Source: Cardinalis cardinalis
Lineage: Eukaryota > Chordata > Aves > Passeriformes > Cardinalidae
Assembly: GCA_014549065.1 (NCBI GenBank)
Contig: JACDOX010000038.1
Location: forward strand, 5,528,547-5,592,546
Length of the DNA stretch: 64,000 nt
Reading direction: 5' to 3'
Made by a program: the position numbers and the translations under genes. Positions 1 to 12,600 of the stretch are shown in pieces (positions within the stretch are counted from its first letter, which is position 1; each line of letters starts with the position of its first letter). The notes under the pieces were generated by a model, which did not search any database, had not been told where the DNA came from, and saw only the letters and a list, made by a program, of their open reading frames with translations.

Positions 1-149
1 GCCATTCTGGCTAACATATACCCAAGCAATTAAAGCAATTATTTGATACATATTCATCTTGTTGAAGGAAATAAATCAGTTAAAAGAACAGACTCTGCCT
101 ACACCACTACTAGGGGTGTGTTAAGNACTTGCTGATTCATTTAAAAATA

Positions 150-560
150 ACTGACTGATTCTAATACTATTGCTTTTGTTTGTGGCAGTTTAATTACAGG
201 ATTTACAGTCATTTTAATCTCTTCAAAGCTCCAAAGGCTGCTCAGCGGTTAATCCAATTATATCTACTCCAAAAGCTACAGCCTCATCTAAGAGATGATT
301 AATTATTGATTAAGCCAATCAAAAAGTATTAGCAAAGATTTATTTTATCCTTACTTTCTATCACCTCATTTATATGTGGATTATGGCAAAAGCTGTAAGG
401 GCAAAGATAACATTTTGATTTTATGCTGAAAAAAAAGGGAAAATACCTCTAAATATTCAGGAATTGCCTTAAATAAAGAAGCAGAGGTTTGATGTTAATT
501 TACCCCTTGGTTGAAAGGCAGCCCAGTAAAACTGTCAATTTAACATACATCTACCACCCT
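150..560. promoter_or_regulatory. Candidate conserved noncoding element
   Basis: This AT-rich block has unusually many homeodomain-type cores, for example ATTAATTATTGATTAAGCC near 297-316 and TTTAATTACAGG near 189. It also has SOX/TCF-like CAAAG cores, with few low-complexity runs and no coding potential. Such motif density is typical of developmental noncoding elements. Only an alignment could confirm it. Confidence 0.3.
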
Positions 561-2559
561 CCCAAGCCACAGGCAATAAAACTGCATCACTTGGTGGGGA
601 AGCAAAGCCATCTCACCAGCCTCTCTGCCTAGTCTGCACTACTACCTTGGCTGAAAAAAGGGACAACAATACCTTGAACACAGCTGGCAATCAATCCAAT
701 CTTGATGCACCCACAGGAACAGCAAGAAAGGCAACATCTGTGTTACATGGCATGCATACGCCAGACATTGNACAGTCAAGATGCAGTTAAATCACATCTC
801 AAAAAGATGTGATTAAACAGCAAGATAAATTCAGCTGTTTGTGCAGATGTGACAATCAGATCCTACAGTGATAAACTCATAAATCCCAATTGCTGTGGCT
901 TGGCTGAGCAGGTCTGGTGGGAAGCCTGAGTCCAGGGAAGGAGGTTTGCAAGACCAGATCAAAAGAGCACAGGGCAGGTTCTTCCTCAGTGTGTGTGGAA
1001 GAGCGGGATCCATCTTTAAACAGACTAGAGACAGTCTGCCATTACTTTACGATTGCCAGTGAGTCCCCTCTCTTCTGGCAATAAAATCCATAGTGTGCAG
1101 ATTCTGCCCAAGTGACAGCACTCAGAGAATCTCTTAAAGATGTATGGAAAAGACACCTCTGAGCCCTTGAAATCAGATTCAAATGGGGTCAAAACATGAA
1201 GACTGCAAATCTGGGGTCCAAAGAGAACCAGAACCCTGCCTGCTGTAGGGGTACCCCAAAGGCAAAACAAAGGAGTGCTTTGGAGTTGTGTATAATAGCG
1301 AAGATTTTTTTCCCCCAGAGAAAGAATCCTATAAATCTAAGGTCTTTTTGGTTTTCAAACTTAAAATATCATACAAAACAAGTAACATCTAAAATGCAAA
1401 AATGTAGCCATAAAGAACAGACTCAACATTGCTTGCCCTTTAATAAAGCTGAAAGGATCCTAGATTTTTGTTTTAAAAATCCCAAAGCGTACTCTTAAGT
1501 TCCAACATTTAATACTGCAGCCAGAAGTCAAGAAATCACTTAATTTTCTAGTCATTTACCATTTATTTTTGGTAATAAATGAATTATAATGGGTAATAAA
1601 GGATAAAAATTTGTTCATGAAAAAGGGAGGAGAAACACAAGAAAACAAGAACCCACGGTCCCTTTATGTGGGGACCTCCCGCTCCTCCCAAAAATTCTTA
1701 GGACTCTAAATATTGTCAAGAAGTTCTATCTCATTATTTGTCAATTATAAAAGCAAAGCTCTTCCTCTGAGGCTTCCCTTTTCCAGCCTCACTTTCACAT
1801 CCCGCTTTAGCTTTAGGCTTTAACCATGAGAACCAGGCTGAGTTCACATTGCACAGAGTAACAAGGATGCTTATCAAGTACCTTTCTGTTCCTGCCTGAG
1901 CTTCCTGCTTTGCAATCCCTGAGCAGGATGGGAGAGGGCTGGTAGGGGCTTGCTGTTCTCTGCATTAGGAGGCTGAATTCCACACATCCTTCCTCAGGCA
2001 AGTGCTACCCAGTAAAACTGAACTGTGTGAAGACAGAAACATGCCAAGCCACCAAAGGAAGAAGGAGGAGAAACAAAGATCAGCCTATTTTGTTTCTAAC
2101 CACAATCTAGACCTCAACTGTGCTTTCACACCCTCAGCTACCTGAAGATGTGTTCACTGTCCACAGGGAGAGAGAGACAAGGTGGGAAAGAAAGTGCCAG
2201 GAACTGACAGGCAGAGCCTCAGAAAACAGAAAACAGGTCACTGTTCAGAAACTGGATGTTTATAGCACATCCATAGGGCAGAATATTGCTGGCCTCAGCC
2301 CAGTAGATGGCAGCGGGAATTCTTCCATATCTATGAAGTTCCATAAAGGCACACAATGTGTGTATTTATACATGTTTGAACATCCTTAGGTGACCTTCCA
2401 CATACTCAAATGCATCTCATTTTTCTAATGCAGATAATGCATTCTATTTAAGTGTACTTAGGAACACACCATAATGAAACAGTTGGTAAAATGCATTCTC
2501 TTCTTCCACTTGCAGATCTCCCAAGAGTCCCTTCAAATATATCCATACAAGTTCAGCCT

Positions 2560-3190
2560 TCCTGCTTGCCATTTAGCTTGATAGCGACTCAAAAATCATC
2601 ACCTTGTTTTGAAAGGTGACTCTCTCCTGCCTGCTGTCTGTGCTGCAGGGCAGCACTGCCACACAGAATTAATGATGGTGTCTGTAATCAAACAGCCATC
2701 ATGTAAACACCAGCCTGCCCCTTTGATAAAACAGCATCTTGGGGACCTATTCACCTCCTTATAATTGAGTGCCACATAATAATTGAGTTCCGATCCTTTC
2801 AGGGAACATTATTTTGTTCTATGATTAAAAAGGGGAAGAAAAAAACAAACTCGATGTAGCATTGCCTTCTTCATTGATCCTATGATTAATTTTGTGTTTC
2901 TAATGAGTACGGTACCTTATTTAGACAGGTTCTCTTACTTGTTTTGTTGACTTCTGTTCAACGTACAACAAAACCCAAGCTGTGATAATTGGAGACCATT
3001 TTATCAGCAAAAGGATTCTTGCTATTAATACAAGGTTGGCTTGGGAAAAGCATCCTGACATTCTAAATTAGTCAATTAATATACAATTCTACCTACCATT
3101 TATAATAGAAAAAATGTTAGCATTTTTTCCCAGACATTTTAATTAACACAGAGTATCTCCAATAATCTATTATATGGCAGAATATCACAC
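2560..3190. promoter_or_regulatory. Candidate conserved noncoding element
   Basis: The block has repeated TAATTG/AATTAAT cores (2676, 2761, 2779, 2885, 3070), a CTTTGATAAAAC SOX/TCF-like site near 2721 and balanced, non-repetitive sequence. It contains no credible open frame. The inference of regulatory function rests only on motif density. Confidence 0.3.
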
Positions 3191-3589
3191 GACACTGACT
3201 TAAGGTGGCTAACTAGATGTTCTGCAAAAAAAAAATGGAAGGCTGAGTTAAATGCTTGCAGATCTGTGGAGTTCTTCAAAGCTGAAAGATGTGCATCATG
3301 TGCAGAGGACACCGATTTACAGTCATCAAACAGTTCTCAAATAACCAACAAGACACTACTGAAGACAAAACCCACAGAGTTACATCAGGGCCAAGTTCAG
3401 GCATCTAGGATCAGCCTAAGTAGTATATACATCTCCCAAGAAATGCAGTAATTGAGATTTCTTATGTTCATTTATACTTATAATTTGTATATATTTGATG
3501 ATTTTAAAAAAGTAATCTCACTCAGCCAAATTTTATCAAAATACTAATTTCTATAAAAGCCTTTGCAGAATCCGACTCTATGTTAAAAT

Positions 3590-4110
3590 ATTGGCACAGA
3601 GGAAATGGGTTCATAACGATATTCAGCTTATCCTACAAGTATTTTGAGAAATCAAAACTGGGTGATTAATTTTAATTTAGCCTGTTGATGATCAATTACC
3701 TCATAAACAGGCCNAAACACCAATAACCTAAAAGAGTAGAAAGCTTGGGAAGTATGACCTGAAATGACCAAAAGCATCAATCAGTTTTACATAAATAGAA
3801 ACTCAAAAAGTTTCTATTTTTCAGTGCCAGCGCTGAAAAAAAAAACAAACCTGAAAAGCATACTACACANCTAGGAAAAAGATGTCCCTTTGTACTTATA
3901 GCTTCAATAAACCGTATAGAAAGGGTACAGTGCAAACATTCAGCGGTCGTTAATGAAGGCTATAATTTCCCAGTGAAGTAGTACTGCTTGGAAAATTTGT
4001 TTTGTGAGTTCTCATATTCAGCCAGTCAAAGTCAAATCTGAAGCGCCTCAGTGACAAAGTGGCCTAATTATTATAATCAGTCAGGGAAGGAAGTTGACAA
4101 GTTTTCAGTC
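3590..4110. promoter_or_regulatory. Candidate conserved noncoding element
   Basis: The block contains GTGATTAATTTTAATTTAGCC near 3661, a TGATGATCAATTACC stretch near 3687, CGTTAATGAAGG near 3948 and GGCCTAATTATTATAATCAG near 4061. It looks like a developmental element with clustered homeodomain sites. No coding potential was seen. Confidence 0.28.
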
Positions 4111-6500
4111 CTTCAACTTTTTTCATACTTTTATTCAATAAAAGTGTGGCAGTTCTTTAAAGCTTAGCTTCCACTGCTGGGACAATACCAGTGAACTACG
4201 TAAACCTGTTTTGCTGTACATCACACAAGCTTACTCTAAGCTCCTGTTCAGGTTATATTAAATTATATAAACTTGCTCAAGAGGAGAAGTTGTTCGTTCC
4301 TGTTCCAACTTCCTCCCCTCTATAAGCAAAGCACTGCATCAAACTGAACCTGTTCATGGCACATTTCCCCTCCTATGATGACAAGAGAGAAAAGCAGAAG
4401 CAGGAAACATGCCACAAGCTCTCTGCCTCAAAGGAAGACTCAAACCCCAGAATCAACCAAAAACTCCAACCAAGCAACCTCTGCTTTGCATCTGTAGGGC
4501 GCAAACCAAGGGTAAGAAGTGCACTCCATGTAGATTTAAGTCTGCAAACTCCCAGGACTCCTCAAGCTGGAGGCAGCACAAGTTTCCTGTTCCAAAACCA
4601 CGGAGGGACTCCCACTACTATCAGCACGGTACTAACGCCTTCTTGTATGCAAGACTGGCAACTTCCCATGTTGTTTAACATCTGCAGGGCCCACAATTGC
4701 ACTCAATTACATTCATGAAAAACATTCCACAACCTCCCCATTCCAATTCTTACTTTCTTTTTCCCTCCTGCCAGCATTTCCTCCTCCCCTATTTTTAGTA
4801 AAACAAAAAGTGTGGAAAGAACAGTGAAATGATTTTATTCATGTCATCACAGCACCTAGAGGGATCACATCAACAACACTGTCCCACAGTAACCACAATA
4901 CAAAACAAACAAACAAAAACCCTACCANAGAGTGCCAGCCCTGAAGAAGTGTAAGTACTATAAAAGAAATTGCAGGTGAATGTAGGGGGCACAGAAGGCT
5001 CAAGGTGACAGCAATGCTGCTGGCCAAGAGGATAAGTGGTGACACAGGGCAGCAGCTGCTCAGTCATTGTCAGCCTGTGGCAGGCACTGCAGCAGGTGCC
5101 TCCAGCCCGCCAAACTGAAAGGGCTCTTGTGCCACAGTAACCATTGGGGGTTTTTGTGTAACTGCTGCAGTGACAGCAACTGCCTCCAGTCTCAGCTTGT
5201 CTGCAGCCTCAATCTTACTTTCAAAGAACGTTTTAGACCATTTAGTTATTTTATTGTGGTACCCTTGATGCTCAGCATCTTAATTCTCTAGCTTAATATA
5301 GCAACAATTCAATTAAGATTACATGTGCACTGCATTTACTTCTCTTTCCTAAGAAGACTATGACGTGGTACAGCTGCCTTCTCTGCAAATAATGTGAAAA
5401 AAATATCCAATTACTTCATTGATAGTCTCAGCTCAGTTGTTCCAAGTTCCTTCCCTGCTTTCAATCATGCCTGTAATTCAGTTTTTGACAGCTAATGTAA
5501 AATCCAGATTCTCCTGTACCTTTTGCTATACTCCTAACCCTTAGAAGAGATGTAAAAACTTGTTTTGCTGAATTTCTCTCAATAGATCTTGTTAATTGAC
5601 TATCTATAGACTCTCACAAAACAAGCACACTTCTAGCTGATGAGTTTTTTCCACATTTGAAGAATGGATGCCCTTAAATATTTACCTCCTACAGCTCAGT
5701 TCAATGGCAAATTAGTATCACATAAGTGTTTCTCAAGAATGTAACTTTACTTACGAATTAAAAAAAATATAGGCAATCACTCCAGTATGGCTTGAAGTAT
5801 GGGGAAAAAAAACCCAGTAAATTCTAGGCATATTGAGCCAAAGAGAAAAAAAGCTAGAGATAAGAGTACAGGTCTATGTTCTTTTGTACATAGAAAGTTA
5901 TGAACTGAAGATCAACCCTCTGTATCAATACTGTAACACCATTATGTCACACTAAGTACCCATTTCTTTCATGGCATTACCTTTGTCACATAAAACAAAT
6001 TACAAAGGCAGATTTGTAATCCAGTCACACTTAACCTAATCAATCCACAGTAAGTCTTAACTGCAATTCCCCTTTTAATTGCTCCATTATACAATTTATT
6101 GTTTCTGACAAAATCTATTTTCACACTGTATTTGCTCTTCATGTAAGCAGCAGGCATGAGCAGTTACAATTAGATGCTGCTCATTAACTTGGGGAAAATA
6201 CTCATGCTTGCCTTGGGCCTAGATTGTGTCCCATACTTTAAAAGAAGAAATTATCTTAATTACCATCTATTCAGGTCCCCTGACCACCAGGATCTTCCCA
6301 ATTCTGTCCAATCCTCTCCAAAAGAGGTTTCCTCTGAAGTCCTGCAACATATCACTCTTTTCTTTGAAGTGCTAAACATTTTCTCTGCATTTAAAGTGGT
6401 CCTAATCCTACAAAGAAGTCGATTCTAGCATTATTTTGAAGCACTAGACCTTAGTAAAGAGCCAGGATACAAGCTGCCTCTCAAAAGCATAATACAATAC

Positions 6501-6620
6501 CTGGAAAGTTTATCAAACATGTTGACAAGCTTCATAGCTTCATATTCTTTTTGTTCTTCTGTCATTTCATCCATTGGATTGGGCATTGGCTCTTCTAAGT
6601 GACCAGTGATAAGGTTAATG
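6501..6620 (-). CDS. RIC8B: RIC8B coding exon 9
   Basis: Joined to exon 8, this gives NINLITGHLEEPMPNPMDEM, then TEEQKEYEAMKLVNMFDKLS, leaving two bases (AG) of an Arg or Ser codon. The acceptor is CCTCCAG and the donor is CAG|GTATTG. The segment is the C-terminal RIC8 region with the strongly conserved EEQKE.EAMKLV motif. The next, terminal exon must lie left of base 1, unless it is too diverged to recognise. Confidence 0.96.
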
Positions 6621-9600
6621 CTGGAGGTGAAAAAACAACACAGTTTACATTTCTGCAGGAATAGGTACATTTTCTATCTTCTTAATAGCAGGAAACAGGA
6701 AGAACTCACAGAAACCATCAAGACTAAAACTGTCTGAACTGCACACGAAAGGTTTTGTTATAAATAGACAAGGTTCATATTTATACCCTCTTTTCTCATG
6801 AATCGTGACTGAATCTTTGTGTGGATTCACTGTATTAATGTCATGTCAGTGCTCAAAAATGCACAGGCTGGTAGTTCTTGTTGCTGGAACACAGAGAGGA
6901 ACAGTTTGAAACAACGGGAATGATGATGGTAACAACAATGTCATTAGTACTAATGACATAAATAGGGAACTGGATGACAGATACATATCTGAAACTAATT
7001 CTGTACAGGCTTGATTTTAAAAATATAGACAGGTTCCAGTTAATTTTCCATTAAATTAGTTAAGTGTTGCCCTTCCATGATCATGATTTTTTGCTCAAAC
7101 CAGATTAAGTTACTTCACTTTGAGCATTTACAAAGTCAGCCTTATTTTCACTGTTAATACAAATGAACAGTGATACAAAAATGGTAACAAAAGCAGAGAG
7201 GTAGTTCTAAAGAAAACTTTAGAAGGGTACNTTATCCTTTCAAACATTTTAATCACAGATATTTAACAGCAATACAGAAAATCACACGCATAAATCAACT
7301 GACAGTTATCTTGAATGTTTTGTGGGTTAGCTTTTAACTAAATGGATGTTATAGTTTTACTTATACGCATATAAGTGAATGTCAGGCTTTTGAAAGAAGA
7401 GTATAGAGGAAACAGCAAGAAAAAAATCCTAAAGTGCAGAAATAAAAAGAAACCTCCTGGTTTAGAGTTAATTTCTTAGTGTANAAGCAACATAACTCCT
7501 CAATCTCATACATTTAATCCTGCCCTTTGTTCATGTACCTTGACAGGAATCTTTCAATAAACCACAAGCACCCACCACGCACCTAATCATGTCTGTGTAA
7601 TTAAAGGAAAACAGAGGAAAACAGAAGAATAATGTTAACGCTTCAGATGTCCACTATCAACAATTTCAGAACATCTTTACAATGCCATAAAATCCTAGAC
7701 GTAACATGACAAACTAAAACCTCTAGCACCCAATCAATTACAACTAATAAAAATCAACTGAGCTTCTACATGGTCAGTGAATTCATCAATCAAATATATT
7801 GCATTCCTGCTGCATGACTTCTGTACAAGCTATTTTGCTCCTCCCATGTTTACATATATAGTCTGCTTGGTTTTTCAGGAAAATTTTAGTACCAGGCAAT
7901 CTGAAACTCAGTCAAAACCAAAACTAAACCTACTGGTTTCCTGCTTTTTAACAAAGTTCTGACTAAAACCTTTAGCCTTATCTGACACCATTACTTTCTC
8001 CATTACAGAGATATACGCCACAAACTATAGTTAGCAGCTTGGCAAACTTCATGTGAGTTCCTCAAAAANCTGGTACAAAACCCATCCTTGCTAAGTTTGC
8101 TACTAAATTTTTTTCCTATCACTTCCTTAAAAATCTCTTTTCACACTTGAAATTTAAGTAGTTATTCAGATCTTAAATCATTCTCATAGTAACTTTTTTC
8201 CTCCCCTGCAACCATATCTCACTACATGCTGGTCACTATTAGAGGCTAGTTTCTCAATAATTGGACCATGAAATCAGCAGAAGACAGGAGGTAATGTAAG
8301 CAAGTTAAGTTAATATTATTCTAAAACTGGCCTCTCTGAAAAAAAGTAAAAAAAAACCCCAAATCCTGTCAAAAGAATCCAAAATGCTACAGAATATGTG
8401 ATATTGAAAACAATACTATACTTTGGCTTTGCAGATTTGTATTCTTCTGTGTCTGTATCCTCATCATCTGAGTACCAATGATCTCCTCTTCCTCCTGCTA
8501 GCAGGCCCCTGGCTGCCAGCAATCCTGCTGCGTTACCATAGCCTGTGTATTTCAACAAGCTATCGACTGCAAAGAGGATACAGAAAATTATTCAGCTGTA
8601 CTCAGCTACAAAACAAGCCCCACAGAATACTACAAGAACTGGGAGTTACAGCAAGAGGTAAATGTACCATTTACAGCAAGACCTTATACAAAAGGGAGAA
8701 GAAAAAATAATTTTTACCTCTCTCTTTACAAAGAACAAAAAGAAATTCTGCTGCAATTTGCTTTACTCCGAGGTCAACATGTGTCATAAGGCGGACGAGT
8801 TTGTTCCTCACTGTTGTGCCAACTTCAGGACGGTTTGAGACATCTCTTAATGGGGGCAGTACCTGACAGTACACAAAAAAGGGAAGAACAGCATTAAATG
8901 CATGGAAATATCTTGCAAAACCAATACTTGCAAAAACATATGTAGTCAACAGAACAAAAAAAATTACTCCGTCCTTCAAGGAAAAAAAAAAGGCAATAAA
9001 ATCAGACAACTATGCCCACATGCATTAATAGTGACTCTTGCTTCTTATTATATTTAAGTTTTCTGGTCTGTCATTTTGGGCAGAAAAATACTGTCTCAAA
9101 TGCAGACTTTAAAAATACAATTACTAGGAGTTTATGAGCACAAATGGGTGTCCCAGGAGAGTTGGTCAACAGGCAGCCATAACCTCATGTTCTTTGTTTC
9201 TTCTATTTTCCTCATGTATCTTGTAAAAGTATTAGAAATACCAGTTTAAGGAAGCTTACACTCTTAAAATGCTCTGTAGTTTATACAGAACAATGACGTG
9301 CTTAATGAAAAAGCACGAAAATAAGTACATTGCAAGTTCTACTACTAAATTTCAAAAATGGGCTCTACATAGAGAGGAAACACATACTTCAACCACAAAA
9401 CACTTTTAAAAGCTCAAGCTAAATTTCAGAAATATTTTTGAGAAATCACGCTTTAACATTTCCTCAAATATACTATTTTCTCATTAGAGGTCATTAATAT
9501 TGTTAACTTCAACCCTCAAGAAAGGCAGGTAGTGCATGAATGATGCAAACGATCTTGTGCCTCCTTCTGTGGATGTTTTCAGACTCAATACCTATGTACA

Positions 9601-12600
9601 TTTTTTCACATTCAAAGGATATATTATATGATCTGCAAAGAAATCCAGGCCATAATATGAAATATTTAATGATCTGAAGACTCGAATAAGAATTATAGAT
9701 CTTCAATATTNTATTAAGGAACAAAAAAAAGGTGTCACTATAATAAGAAATTGCAAGTCCTTTGTTTTCTAGGTGTCTGATGTAAAGTGTCATGTCCTGT
9801 ACAAAATTACAGCACAATTACTACTAAAATTGGACTCACTGGGAACTGATCCTTACATTAACTCTACAGTATTGACTGCTTTGGATAAAACAGATCCTTC
9901 TTTTTCAAACCAAGTATTCAAACAATTAGCAAAAACATTTTACTTTGTCCCTGCTTACTCCCCCCAATGGGGATAGTACCATGACTGCCATTTCCCAGTG
10001 TGTTGTAAGAATGAATTAATGTTTTTAGAGTACTCTAACACTAATACAGTGATGAGTGCCATAGGACAGTCCATGAGGAAATCAATCATCCTGTCTTCAG
10101 ATCACAATTTGAATAGCACACAATAAATAAAGCCCAAGGCCAGAACTTAACAATGAGGGTAATTCAAAGTATCAAACATCCAGTCATGCAGTTAGCAACA
10201 TCCATCCATTCTCTGCACTATATGAGGCAGTAGTCCTGTGGCAGGAGTCGGCATGCAATTATATCCTGACATTGAGATGCTCAGATGTCATAAAAACATG
10301 CAGACAACTTCATTTTCTAGTTTCTGCACACTTGGCTCTGCAACTTTTTTTTTTATTTTGGAAGTTAACAGATCAGCAAAGTATCCTAAAAACTAACTGC
10401 TGTGAAGAAAAACAAGCAACAAGTTTCTTAAATTCCTCAAAAACACTTTTCTGGTATAGATGAAAGAGGCAGAAAATATATGCCCTTCTTCATTTTAAAT
10501 TCTATTTATGAATTCAGGCACAGCTTTGATCTGGGAGCAGCATTTGGGATGCAACTCGAAAGCCACTGCAGCTTAGGAGGAGAGTAGAAACCAGAGGAAA
10601 AATTTCTTTCTTGTGCTCATCTTTTAACTTCTTTCCACTTGACCTCAGGAAAAGCAGCAAAACAAATAGAAAACACCACACTCAACCACCAAGCTACACA
10701 GATACTTCAGGTCTTTAACCATGGCACAGAAATCATCTTCCCTGTTAAAAGCCACAGTCCATACTGTAATAAAAAGCCCTTATAAGAGACAAAGAGATGA
10801 AGTGTGCCTCTGTCCAGGGACACTTTTAGTCTGACAGGACAGCTGATACACACTAGTACACAAGTCTTAATCCAAACAACTCCTTTCTGCTGAAGTAAAA
10901 CTAAACCTCAAGCAGAACCCATCAAAACACCTGTATTCTCACTTGCTACCACACAGCTCTACAAAGTCAAATTAACTGCACTGAAATGCTTCTTATTTAC
11001 CAAATGTAAGAGAACAGATCTTACTGAATTTTTTACCCATCTCATAGGATCCACGATGAGTCAATTGACACAGCTTTACAATATCCTTGATGTTATTATT
11101 TAACAGCTCTACAAAATGTATCATGGAACTCAGGCCATAATATCTGTTGATTTACATGACTGAAAAATTATTTCTATAGCACTGTCCTGCACNGATGTAC
11201 AAACCTCAAAGTTCATCACCAGCTTCAAACGCAAATTTCAATGAATTTTACTCACCTGAGCTTTGATAAACTTCCTGATATTCCTGTGAGTTCGGCAGCA
11301 TTCAGTTAATAAACTAAGAACTGGAGTCAGACCTTCTCTGTAGCTGCTTCCCTAAAATAAGGCCAAATACAAATAAAACATTTTAAGAGCAAACTTTCCT
11401 TTTCAAATTCTATGAATGCTTCAATAACGTTTTATATGAGAGCCAAAATATGAACTTTACATAAAGAAGCAAGTGTTCACCCTTAGACACACAGCAATGA
11501 GCTTCAGATAGTCACAGGAATTTGGAGGTGTTTCACAGTTTATTAGGACATCCATATTTGTGCTAAGTACTGGCTGAAAGGTTTATACAGAACTTGATAT
11601 ATGTGCACTTTTTGCCTTAGTGAAACAGGCCCCTTTTGTGAAAAATCCCTGCAGTCCATACCTTGTCTATCCTCTTCTCCATGAAATCCAGTAAAATCTG
11701 AATAGCTCCCATATTCATACCATTGTATTTTATATCTGTTTCCTCTTGGGACGATGGATTAATAAGAACATCCAAGCAAGAAACAGGAACATTGCTTAAG
11801 AGGTTGATTGCATTGCTGAAACAGATTTTAAAAATTCATTATTCATTTGGAAGAAACAATTAAAAACAGAGTACAACTCACCATAAACTGCTTGTACAAC
11901 TGCAATCAAAAAGAGGACCTACAACTCAAACAATGCTTTATTTTCTCCTCTCTGGGTTTTAAAGAAGGTGGCCTGCATTATCGCCTGAGTTCTGGCTCTT
12001 GGAACAAACGAGGAAAAAGAAAGACAAAAAGTTCCAAAAGCAGCAGTACAGATTACTTCCAGCCCCCACAGTGTCTCATCCCATGGATAGGGCACAGCTT
12101 CCAGCAGCAAGCTACAGCAGCTGATCTTGCAGGACAGCAGGGGGAACTCTCACATTGATTTGCAGTAGTCAAGAGTTTTTTCCTCCTTGAAACTTAAAAC
12201 ATTTTACCATTCATCCATATTACCAACATTAGTATGGCAAAATACAATATGGACAACATTTCCTCCTGCTGTAACAGGGGGGCAAAGCAGCCTTTTCTTA
12301 GGTCCCCTGAAATATTTTCATTTTTATTTAGCTTGCAGTATTTATGAAATACAGAAGGCTTTTACACACTAAAAAAAGACTCAGGTTTATGTATCAAGCA
12401 CTATCCTTCAGTAACTGGCAGCGTTCTCAACCTAGGACACAAAGAGAAGCATTTCCAAAGAGCCATTAAATTATTTCAATTAGGTCACAGGGTCCCTCCC
12501 TCCTCTTCAACGGAGTAAGGTGGGACTTACTTTGCAAGGATCTCTTGCAGGGTACACATGCCTTGAGTTTGCTATCTACCCTGTTCTCATTGTACAGACT

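Larger units (their letters stand above)
1..6500 (-). other. RIC8B final intron (partial), no coding exon recognised
   Basis: The stretch lies 3' of the exon 9 donor and is read as intron. I looked on the minus strand for the expected C-terminal exon (one base completing Arg/Ser, then a short tail with acidic end and stop) and did not find it. Open frames here are short and show no family resemblance. The sequence is AT-rich and contains three blocks dense in TAATTA, ATTAAT and SOX-like motifs, listed separately. Confidence 0.6.
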
